DNA of 64,000 nucleotides from Micropterus salmoides (taxonomy: Eukaryota > Chordata > Actinopteri > Centrarchiformes > Centrarchidae). The translations under genes were made by a program, and so were the position numbers. The stretch is from the NCBI RefSeq assembly GCF_014851395.1, contig NW_024041150.1, forward strand, positions 52,619,779 to 52,683,778, written 5' to 3'. Each line of letters opens with the position of its first letter. Within the stretch, counting starts at the first letter, position 1. Positions 34,301-44,519 of the stretch are shown one piece after another. Under the pieces are notes generated by a model, which was not told where the DNA came from, searched no databases, and was given only the letters and a program-made list of their open reading frames with translations.

Positions 34301-35900
34301 GTCAGAGCTGTGGATACTGGTCAGAGGTCAGAGCTGTGGATACAGGTCAGAGCTGTGGATACAGGTCAGAGCTGTGGATACAGGTCAGAGCTGTGGATAC
34401 TGGTCAGAGCTGTGGATACAGGTCAGAGCTGTGGATACAGGTCAGAGCTGTGGATACTGGTCAGAGCTGTGGATACAGGTCAGAGGTCAGAGCTGTGGAT
34501 ACAGGTCAGAGCTGTGGATACTGGTCAGAGCTGTGGATACAGGTCAGAGGTCAGAGCTGTGGATAAAGGTCAGAGGTCAGAGCTGTGGATACTGGTCAGA
34601 GCTGTGGATAAAGGTCAGAGGTCAGAGCTGTGGATACTGGTCAGAGCTGTAGATACAGTTCAGAGGTCAGAGCTGTGGATACTGGTCAGAGCTGTGGATA
34701 CAGGTCAGAGGTCAGAGCTGTGGATACAGGTCAGAGGTCAGAGCTGTGGATACAGGTCAGAGCTGTGGATACTGGTCAGAGCTGTGGATACAGGTCAGAG
34801 GTCAGAGCTGTGGATAAAGGTCAGAGGTCAGAGCTGTGGATACAGGTCAGAGCTGTGGATAAAGGTCAGAGGTCAGAGCTGTGGATACTGGTCAGAGCTG
34901 TGGATACAGGTCAGAGGTCAGAGCTGTGGATACAGGTCAGAGGTCAGAGCTGTGGATACAGGTCAGAGCTGTGGATAAAGGTCAGAGGTCAGAGCTGTGG
35001 ATACTGGTCAGAGCTGTAGATACAGTTCAGAGGTCAGAGCTGTGGATACAGTTCAGAGGTCAGAGCTGTGGATACAGGTCAGAGGTCAGAGCTGTGGATA
35101 CAGGTCAGAGCTGTGGATACAGGTCAGAGGTCAGAGCTGTGGATAAAGGTCAGAGGTCAGAGCTGTGGATACAGGTCATAGCTCAAATGTCAGTGCTGTA
35201 GATACAGTTCAGAGGTCAGAGCTGTGGATACAAGTCAGAGGTCAGAGCTGTGGATACAGGTCAGTGCTGTGGATACAGGTCAGAGGTCAGAGCTGTGGAT
35301 ACAGGTCAGAGGTCAAATGTCAGTGCTGTAGATACAGGTCAGAGGTCAGAGCTGTAGCTACAGGTCAGAGGTCAGAGCTGTAGATACAGGTCAGAGCTGT
35401 GGATACAGGTCAGAGGTCAGAGCTGTGGATACAGGTCTGAGGTCAAATGTCAGTGCTGTAGATACAGGTCAGAGGTCAGAGCTGTAGCTACAGGTCAGAG
35501 GTCAGAGCTGTGGATACAGGTCAGAGGTCAGAGCTGTGGATACAGGTCAGAGGTCAGAGCTGTGGATACAGGTCAGTGCTGTGGATACAGGTCAGAGGTC
35601 AGAGCTGTGGATACAGGTCAGAGGTCAAATGTCAGTGCTGTAGATACAGGTCAGAGGTCAGAGCTGTAGATACAGGTCAGAGGTCAGAGCTGTGGATACA
35701 GGTCAGAGGTCAGAGCTGTGGATACAGGTCAGAGGTCAGAGCTGTGGATACAGGTCTGAGGTCAAATGTCAGTGCTGTAGATACAGGTCAGAGGTCAGAG
35801 CTGTAGCTACAGGTCAGAGGTCAGAGCTGTGGATACAGGTCAGAGGTCAGAGCTGTAGCTACAGGTCAGAGGTCAGAGCTGTGGATACAGGTCAGAGTCT
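31382..35900. repeat. 4.5-kb minisatellite carrying DR1 nuclear-receptor motifs
   Basis: The long unit is 26 bp (gtggatacaggtcag plus aggtcagagct); short units of 19 bp lack one gtcagag heptamer. Sporadic variants are gataaag, gatactgg and gtcagtg. At a mean of about 23-24 bp there are on the order of 190 units. The array begins at the splice donor of exon B, whose GGTCAG is the first partial unit. The last 700 bp (from about 35160) are more diverged, with caaatgtcagtgctgtagat and ctgtagctacagg variants. Because 26 is not a multiple of 3, all plus frames read through and give spurious repeated WIQVRGQSCGYRSEVRAVDT-type peptides. Confidence 0.97.
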
Positions 35901-37251
35901 GGATCCTTCCAGCTCCTGGTTCAGGTTCAGGAAAGATTGAGGAACCTAAACCACTATCTGAACTTGAACCAAAGTGTTTTAGTATCTGAAGTAGCAGCAG
36001 GTGGGACTCAGGACCTCTAAGTGAAACATGCATGTGAACTTCCTGGACTGTGACAAACGCTGCCAGTGAACAGAATCCAGGCAGAAAGGATTTTTCTTTC
36101 TAAACATGTTTGTCAGAAACATTTAGTTGATATTAAAGCTTATTTGTAAGAGAAAGCCTTTATATTTATGATCAATATCTGTAAACATCAATCAGAGAGT
36201 TCCATCCAGTTTCTGTCTTCCAAAGCCAAACAGTCCATCTAAAAGTGATCCAGAGAGGTTTCTCTCTTCCAGGTCATAGTTTCTTCTCAAAGACTGAAGG
36301 AGTCCCAGCTGCAATCATTTCTTCAGTCCGTAGATAAAAGCACCTCACTGCTGAAATCCAAAGATGTGATGTCATTCTTATAATCAGCTTAAAATCTGAC
36401 GCTTTGATTCATTAAACATCTTTTTCAACATTTTATTCCAGATGAAGTATTTGTTGCCTAAATCTTCTCTCTGAATAAATCAGTGCTACAAATTCTCAGA
36501 TGTTCGTGTAAAAAACAGACTTCAGTGATCCAGTTTTCACAGTCGGCTCTTTTATGTTGCTTCTTGTCTCCAAACATCCTGTTTCTCCCACAAACACCTC
36601 ATCTGAAATAATAAAGAGATCAGCTTCAGTTTTTAAAAAGAGGCTCATCTGCTTGAATACAGTGAATTCTTAATGAAGTTTGTTGTGTCCAGCAGCTGCA
36701 GGAGAATCCAGCGACTCTTTGATTTAATAGCATCAGGTTTTTCAGACTGGATTCATGTGATGTTCACAGTTTCACACAGACCTTCTGTTCAATGGATCAA
36801 TAAAGCTGCATTTCCACCACAGCAACTCTACCCCGGAACTAAGAACCTTTGGAGGAACACACTGCGTTTCCACCAGAGGGACCAGGGTCTAAATTTAGTT
36901 CTCTTTAGGTCTTTATTTTACCCCCAAAAACGTCCCTGTTCGGATGTAGTACTTTCCAAAAGTACCGTTACTTTGAATATCGACTGGATATGTTAAACAT
37001 TATAAAGGTAGCTGAGCTGCTGTTTCAGTGATTGACATGTTTTTATGTCTGATGTAAAACAGGACATGATTCTGTGTAAGAGTTGATATTTTTCTCCACA
37101 AATGAGAGTTAAAACTTCCACCTGACAATACAACTAATGATCGTAGAGACACCAAAGACAACACTGTCTCTGTTAGATGGAACAATGGGACATATTTCAG
37201 AGTTCCTGCTGCTGTCTGTACAGCTGATGTTGTGCTTTGTTGTCCTCTCAG
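35901..37251. other. Intronic/intergenic sequence before V-set exon C
   Basis: No exon recognised. It holds a dispersed repeat at about 36807-36905 (cggaactaagaacctttgga, ccaccagagggaccagggtc) whose inverted copy lies at 55714-55806. Confidence 0.5.
36807..36905 (+). repeat. Dispersed repeat, copy 1
   Basis: Shares ggaactaa, cctttggaggaac, tttccaccagagggaccagg and gtctaaat with the reverse complement of 55714-55806, with only scattered mismatches. Confidence 0.8.
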
Positions 37252-37581
37252 TCCACCAGGTGGTGGAGGTGGATTCAGGGGTGAAGTCTGTCCTGCTGCC
37301 CTGCAAAACCACAGTTCACCTGCCTGAAGACGTCACAGTGGAGTGGACAGCTAGAGATGACAGGAAGCTCCACGTATATAAGAACGGCTCTGACCAGCCT
37401 GAAGAACAGCACAGTTTTTACAGAGACCGAACAGAGATGAAGAGAAACCTGCTGAGAACTGGAGACCTCAGTCTGACCCTGAAATACCCCACAGACATAG
37501 ACACTAACACCTACACCTGCACCGTCTACAGCAGGAAGAGACACATCCTGATGACGAAACAAGCGACGCTCAAGGTCAAAG
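37252..37581 (+). CDS. Ig V-set domain exon (second group, exon C)
   Basis: Phase-1 exon of 330 nt, acceptor CTCTCAG, donor GTCAGT. Features are SVLLPCKTTVHLPEDVTVEW, VYKNGSDQPEEQ, TEMKRNLLRTGDLSLTLKY and TNTYTCTVYSRKR. It is nearly the same as exon B, with a three-base in-frame insertion near the start (QVVEV against QVEV). Upstream the frame is open through FLLLSVQLMLCFVVLSV from an ATG at 37188 region (MGHISEF), which would make a credible signal peptide if the acceptor is not used. Its donor flank, gtcagtgttgtagatacagg, is the unexpanded form of the sequence that became the minisatellite after exon B. Confidence 0.75.
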
Positions 37582-40378
37582 GTCAGTGTTGTAGATACAG
37601 GTCTTTTTCAAGCTATCTGAAACTTGTAGGGGCCCAAACACTAAGCAAATATATATACATTTTTGAAGTATATATTGTCTAAATAAATACTACAAATATA
37701 TGAAGCAGATGCTACATCTACAGTATAATTTATAACCCACATACAGAAAATCCTAAGAGCTAAACTCAAGGACACTTCGACGCGCAACCAGGAGTGTGAA
37801 TGTTAGTTTCCGTTTGAGCACTTAGGCTCAGTGTGTGAATGTGCGTGACTGGTGAATGCAGATGTAGTGTAAAAGCGCTTTGAGTGGGTCGAAAAGACTA
37901 GAAAGGTGCAATACAAGTATGGAGCATTTACATTTACAACTTTGAAGATAGTGGAGGCCCCCCTTAGAGCCACAAACAACAGGTCCCTAGCACCCTGAAG
38001 GTAAGTCTGACTGGAAATCAGCTAGGCTGTATTAAAATGTAAACCTATATTAATCAAATGCTTAATAAAAGCATAAAGTGACAGGTTGGCTGAGATATAA
38101 ATGAGATGTGAATGAGATAAATGAACCCATAAAACACACACTAGCTGATATGCAGTAAATATAATGACCAGCAGACACATTAACCCAGCTCAAGAGGGGC
38201 TCACAATCAATGTAGGCTACTAGTGGCAAGTTCATCTCACATGCAGGATGAGCTAGACCATCAGAACAGAACAAGGACAAGAAAACCACCAAGACAGTGA
38301 CTCCCTACCTGAAACCTAAACTAAACTAAACACAGCTTTGTACAGTTGTTGCATTTATATTATTTTGTACACATGTAGGCTATGTATAAAAGATAATAGA
38401 AAACGTGTTCAAATCCCACCAACTACCAGCCGATCCCTAGTTCTCCCCAGCAAAGTTAGCCTCCCTTCAACGTTACATGGGGCTCTCCTCGTAACAGCGT
38501 TCACCCACTGCTATGCTGCGGCCAGATGGCGCCCTGACCCGGGCTGTCTTGATGGATAAAGCAATCATTGCAGGCCAGCCATACAGAACGCAACGTGCCA
38601 GCTATTCATGCGCAGGAGCACAACACACTTGCTGATCAATCCGTGCATCTCTAGCTGTAGAAGGTGACTTACAATCCAACAAGCTGGTAAACAAGCTAGG
38701 TGATGTTATAACATCGTGGGCTCATGGAGAAATGATCAGTTATCAGAACTTTTTGTCAGGATTAATTTCTTAATGACTCAACATCATCTGTATTAAAGAC
38801 AAATAAATCAGTTCATCTGATGTTTAAAGTGAAGAAAACAGCCCTGCCAGTCTGCTTAACAACTCCTGAAGGATTGAACTGGTTTTCTGCCACTGGACTG
38901 CTGTGAGAGGAAAAGCAGGCAGTGGACCAAACCACTGTGAGACAAGAGAGGGGGGACTCAAAATATTTCTAAACTTAAAACACACTTTTACCACAATACT
39001 ATCCAAAATATCAGCATCAAAAAATCTCCATCTGGAAGAGCACTGTGCCACATTGGAAGGTCTTTTGCAGACTTCTGTTGGTTCACTGTCTTCCATGCTA
39101 CCTTTTGTCTTTTTCTTTTTGTAGCAGCAGCTGATTACCCTCTTGCAGTAGTAGTACTGGTGCTAGAAAGTGCCTCATGATCTCCATCAGAGTCTTCATA
39201 ACTGCTTCTCCTGCTTTCATCACCTGGTGTAGGAATGTAGTCTTCATCACTTTTCCCACTGAGACAGCTGTTATCACTTTCGACTGGTGGAACCCTGGTT
39301 TCAAGTCCAGCCAATCGCTTCCCATAGAGCATCCATATGTTCATCATTTTGTTCTGTGTTGAAACAAAGGGGCAGAAATTGCATTTATATTCCAACATGC
39401 TATTTTTGTAATTATTATAGATATTAACTAAACTAAAGAAAATGCATGCGAGTGCTGAAATCCATTAACTACTGCATTATTTATACATAGCCATTATAGC
39501 TGAATGTCGCGAATTTGCAACAAACAGAAATCTTCAAATAAAGTAAAAAATATTAAGAAAACAATAAGGTGGTACATATTTTTATCTTAGCACAACTTAC
39601 CTCATATTGGGCAATTTCTCCAAATTTGAAGCCTCAAAACGCACATGTTGCTAACCACAGTGTTTGCTTTCATGAACCGGATGTAGTTACAACTCCGCCC
39701 GGTCCTATGAGAAACCAGTGCATAAAAAAGGTTCCTAGGTACGTATCGAATATGCACAAACAGGCATTAGCGGAATACATACACTATCTCGTCTGCAGTC
39801 TGAATAGAAACTGTGTGTTAAGGGGTTAATACACAAGTGTTCATATTAGCAACATGCTACAGGTGGTGAATAATAGGCCTTATCATACAGCTGCATCTGT
39901 ATCAAGGGAAGCCACCTTAATATTTTATAATGATACATAGGGACCTAGGTTACCCACAGCAGTGAGGGCCAACGCCAGGCTGACAAAATAACATCAGCTA
40001 GTCAGCCATTAGGACAGTTAGCCGAAGCTGCAGCTGCATCAGTAAACTATGCTAGCTACATAAACAATGTCAAATAGCTTCTGCTGCGCTGTTGGACTCT
40101 GAGCGATCAGCAGCAGCAGGTGACAGTCTCACTTTATGATAGCGGTATGATTATAATATTATCATTAACCTTAACTGGAGCGTAACCCAGTATAAACAGT
40201 AGAGTCTAAAAGAGTTCATTAGAAGTTAATCTGAGATTAAAAGTCATTTCATGTTGATGAACAAGGTAAAAACATGGAGATGTATTTTATTAAAAACTGT
40301 TATATGTTGTATGATAAATAACTCTAACACGATAATGTTGAGTTAAAAACAGCATTTTTATGTTCAACTGGTAAAACT
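37582..40378. other. Repeat-rich interval with unrecognised frames
   Basis: It contains a fish repeat fragment (gtgtaaaagcgctttgagtg, 37868-37890). Minus-strand frames lie at 39135-39398 (KSDEDYIPTPGDESRR) and 38824-39096 (WRFFDADILDSIVVKV). They look like pieces of one decayed transposon-type ORF broken by frameshifts, but I could not assign a family. No conserved cellular gene is seen. Confidence 0.4.
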
Positions 40379-42957
40379 GTGCTAATTGAGCTGGAGTCTA
40401 ATAGTGGGCTGTCATTGGTTGGAGGAGTGCATGATGGGAAATCAAGGTCAGGAAAGGAGGAGAGCGGCAGAAGGAGGATGGCGTCTTTGAGCCCGGGAGT
40501 GGAAATGTTTGAAAATGTTGAGAGTATGGCGAGTGAACGGGATGGTGAGCGAGGAGAACGGCAGGAGGTAACATGGAAGAGACCAAGAAGGAAGAACTCT
40601 GTGTCCAGTCACAGTGAGTCGGAACAACAGAACCAACTGAAAAAAGAGAGGAAAACAAACGGGACGGGAGAGAGGAAAGTGGAGATGGAGTTCAGAGAAG
40701 TTTCTGGTAGTAAACTACATCCAGTGAAACTTCCAAAGAGATCGGACACATTAGACAAGCAAGATTTCTGAGTAAAGGGAAGATGTTGATTGAAGCAGTC
40801 AGTAGAGTTCAACAGATACTGAAGATGAAGACCTTGAATGAAGTTCAAATTAAAAGTCCCGTTCCTGGGGCTAATCGTAAGGTTAGAGGAGCGATCAGTG
40901 GAGTTCCATTAGATATTGCTATTGAAGAAATGAAGAAAGAAATGAAAGGAGACAGAGTCACGGCAGTGAAGCGTCTTCCTACTAGATATCAGGGGAAATT
41001 AGTTGATAGTCTGTCCTACTGCAGTTTGAGGGAGACGTGCCTCAGAAAGTAATGATTGGCTGCATGAGCTTTAATGTGAGGGAGTTTGTACCTCAGCCGT
41101 TACGTTGCTTTAAATGTCAGAGAATCGGACATGTGGCAGATCAGTGTAAATCTAAGGGTGTGCTGGAGAACATGAATATGGCCGCTGCGCAGTAGTCACT
41201 AAAACTAAATGTTGTAACTGTGGGGGGAACATAGTGCTGCTTACCAGGGATGAGGAGTTCAAAAAAGAGCAAAAGATATTCAGAGATACAAAATAAAGTA
41301 TCATACGCTGAAGCAGCAAAACAAGTCTCATTGATAGTGACAGCAGATTCTCAGCAAAGGACTTCCCTAAACTACCACAGACGCAGAACACGAGTGCCAT
41401 AAAGTGTTCACATAAGTGTGCAGTTAAAGACGATGCTCTGATAGTGGAGAAGTTTCCATTTGTAGCTTTCATAGGTTTGGTAGTGAACGTAGCGCTGCAG
41501 CAGACAAAGAAAAGGTCCAGGCTGAGGACTATTGTTGAGGCAGCAAAAGATTATTTGGGGATCACGGAGATGACTGTAGACATGTTACATGAAATGTCAG
41601 CACCGAATGACGGAACATCTCAGTTTAGTGACTAAGTTCATAAAGGGTTTCCTTATCCTTCAGTGGAACGCCAGAAGCCTGATTGCAAACGCACAAGAAT
41701 TTAAGAGAAATGTGCAACAGTTAAATGTAAAGCCTGACGTTATCTGTATTCAAGAAACATTCATAGTTCAGATAATTTGACAGAAGAAGGTAAAATCAGA
41801 AGACGGCAAACATTAGCTAGATACCCGGAGGTACTCGAGAACAGAAACTCTAATCAGAGTCCTCTAGATGAGGCCTTTACCGTGCCTGAGCTGAGGAGGG
41901 CTCTGAGTAAGAGTAAAAGAACGACACCTGCTAAAGACAATATGAGCTTTACTATGATAGAACATTTAAATGCTTCTGCATTGGGTAAAGTACTGGAGTT
42001 ATTGAACAAGGTTTGGGAGGAGGGGAAGCTTCCAGTAGGGTGGAAAGAAGCAATTATTATTCAGATTAAGAAACCTGGGAAAGATCCTACAGATCCTGAT
42101 CATTACAGACCGACAGCTTTAACTTCACATGTGTGTAAAACCATGGAGAAAATGATTCCAGAAAGAATAACATACTACTTAGAAAGAAATGAGCTTCTTT
42201 CAGCACTTCAGAGTGGATTTAGAAGGGGGCGTAGTACTCTGGACCCTTTAATATGTTTGGAAACTGATGTTAGGAAAGCTCAAGCTAATAAAGAGGGGGT
42301 GCTAGCTGTTTTCTTTGATATAGAGAAGGCGCAGGAGGTCTTTTAATACAGCGAGATAAAATGGGTATTGGAGGTAAAATGTAGAACTGGATCAAAGGTT
42401 TCTTATCTGGTAGCTACATAATAAGGAGCAAATATTACAATTACTTAGATATGTATACAGACGGATCTAAAGATGAAGAGGACGAGGGAGGAATAGGAAT
42501 ATATATAGCAACAATGAATGTAAGCATTGGGAAAAGATGACCTGATCAGGCTTCAGTGTACACGGCAGAGATGATGGTGATTATTGTAGGACTGCAGTGG
42601 GTTGAGGAAGTAAAACCAGACAGAGGGGTGTGTTGTGTTGATTCTCTAGCAGCCCTTTATAGTATTCAAAATATGAAATCTGATAGAGAAGATCTAATGC
42701 TAGAAATCCAACAGAGTTTATTTAGATTCCAGACACTACGGATAGATGTGAGATTCTGCTGGGTACCTGCCCACGTAGGTATAAAAGGGAATGAGAGAGC
42801 AGACAAAACAGCTAAAGAATCAACCGGGACGAACGATGTCATAAATACAGCCCTTGGAAAAGGAGAAGCTGAGGCGATAATCAGAAAAGAAACCATGAAG
42901 AAATGGCAGGACGGCTGGGATGTGGATAAAAGTGGAAGGAAATATTACAGCTTGTAA
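40379..42957 (+). mobile_element. Decayed I-like non-LTR retrotransposon with zinc knuckle, endonuclease, RT and RNase H remnants
   Basis: In order on the plus strand: a Lys/Glu-rich ORF1 start (40480-40771), more ORF1 (40783-41052), and a CCHC zinc knuckle CFKCQRIGHVADQC (about 41105-41150). Next comes the start of an APE-type endonuclease (ILQWNARSL ... VICIQETF, 41655-41770). The N-terminal half of RT follows (KPGKDPTDPDHYRPTALTSH, SALQSGFRRGRSTLD, FFDIEKA; 41777-42346), then a ribonuclease H domain (YTDGSKDE, YTAEMMV, CCVDSLAAL, WVPAHVGIKGNERADKTAKE; about 42450-42900). Stops and frameshifts separate the parts. Most of the endonuclease and the RT segment containing the YADD motif are deleted. 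RNase H after RT is typical of the I group, uncommon in fish LINEs. The copy lies between V-set exons C and D. Confidence 0.9.
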
Positions 42958-44054
42958 AAATCTATTAATGCTCAGGGAACAGAAGAGAGGAGAGCGTTTT
43001 AACCAGGCTGAGGTTTGATCATACAGGCTTAAATAAAACATTGTTTTAATGGGCAAAAGTCAATCAGACGTAGGAAATACAGGGATGAGAGGATGAGGCT
43101 GAATCAAAAGATGAGTCAGGCAGGAAGGAAGTGAACCTTGAAGGTTTATTAGGCCCAACAGGAGACGGAGTAAAGGACACACAGAAAGCTGTAGCACAAT
43201 ATCTGAAAAATATAGAGATATCAGAGATAGTGAGAGCAGCTGATGTTGGGGAGGACAGACAAATGTGTTGTAAATTATTACTGATGCAGTCAGAAACTCT
43301 CCAACCTCTTTGCAACCTGCAGCTTTGGCTTTTTTATCCAGCGCCCAGCAAAGAACTTTAAAAAATAAAAGGACCAATATTTCAGTGTAAAAATGCTCAG
43401 CAGGTGATCAGAAATGACGTCATAACAGGAAACCAGAATAATCCAGGAGATCATTTCCATGGATGGAAAGAATGAGATCAATAAGTTATTGATTTCCAGT
43501 ATTGATCAAGAAGAAAGCTGAAAGAAACCAAATGTGTTGATCACAGAACAAAGAAATGCAGCTTTAATAGTTTGGATCAATGAAAGATTGATGCTCAGTT
43601 CTCTTCACATCATGTTGAAGCCGTTTGGAAAGAAAAGTGGGCTCAGAGTCGGCAGAAGAAAAGGCCAAATATTGATGAAGCAGGAAGAGCAGTTTGGGAT
43701 CAGATCCAGATCAGATGTTTGTGTGTCTCGGTGTTCTGGACTGATGTTGAACATGTGGAGCTGAGATTCATTTACAGAACAGAGATGAAAACATTTGAAA
43801 GCTTCTTCTCTTCAAAGTTCAGCTTTAGATCCAGAAATGTAAAAGTCCAGCAGCTCAACACTGACAGGAGACATTACTGTGAAGCAGCACATGGACAAAA
43901 CAATCCCAGCAGCATCAAGACTCTGATCATCTCCAACAGCTTCCTGTGTTTCTGTCCCCTGTTAGCTGCTGCTCTCATCTGCTTCTGTCAATAAAGTTAT
44001 TCAAACTGCTGCTGCTGTCTGTGCAGCTCATGTTCTGCTTTGTTGTCCTCTCAG

Positions 44055-44519
44055 TCTGTCAGGTGGAGGTGGAGGAGGGGGCGGAGTCTGTCCTGCTGCC
44101 CTGCAAGACCACAGACAACCTGCCTGAAGACGTCACAGTGAGGTGGATCCACTATGATCCCTATGAGATGGTCCACGTGTATCAGAACGGCTCTGACCAG
44201 CCTGACCAACAGGACCAGGATTACAGAGTCCGAACAGAGATGAAGGAAGACCTGCTGAGAACTGGAGACCTCAGTCTGACCCTGAAATCCCCCACAGTCA
44301 GAGACGGAGGAACATACAGGTGCAAAGTCTACGACAAGAACTGGAACACCATGAGAGAGAAAACAGTTGATCTCAGGGTCAAAGGTCAGTATGCAGACTG
44401 AGGTCAGAGTCTCTGTGTTTGTCTCTGTCTGACTGTCCTCTGTCTCCTCTGCAGAGAGAAGCAGGAACAGAAGCAGCTCCGCTGATCCAACTCCTCTGAT
44501 GGCCGATCAACCTGTTTGA
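44055..44519 (+). CDS. Ig V-set domain exon D plus short terminal tail exon
   Basis: Exon 44055-44384 (330 nt, phase 1) has QVEVEEGAESVLLPC, VTVRW, HVYQNGSDQPDQQ, TEMKEDLLRTGDLSLTL and DGGTYRCKVYD. The donor GTCAGT is followed 70 bp later by a good acceptor (ctcctctgcag) and exon 44455-44519. That exon encodes ERSRNRSSSADPTPLMADQP and Val, then TGA at 44517. The tail is Ser/Arg-rich and has no transmembrane segment, so the product as read would be secreted or need a membrane anchor from an unseen alternative exon. The open hydrophobic leader upstream (KLLLLSVQLMFCFVVLSV) parallels exons B and C. D could be the last V-set of a B-C-D multi-Ig gene or an independent one-domain gene. Confidence 0.7.

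Noticed and set aside
31455..35940. Many overlapping plus-strand frames of 60-326 residues encoding 26-residue repeats
   Set aside because: They are translations of the 26-bp minisatellite in all three frames; codon phase rotates every unit and no start or family resemblance is credible.
38824..39398. Possible piggyBac-type transposase remnant
   Set aside because: The wording is suggestive of a transposon ORF, but I could not match catalytic motifs to a family, so no class is assigned.
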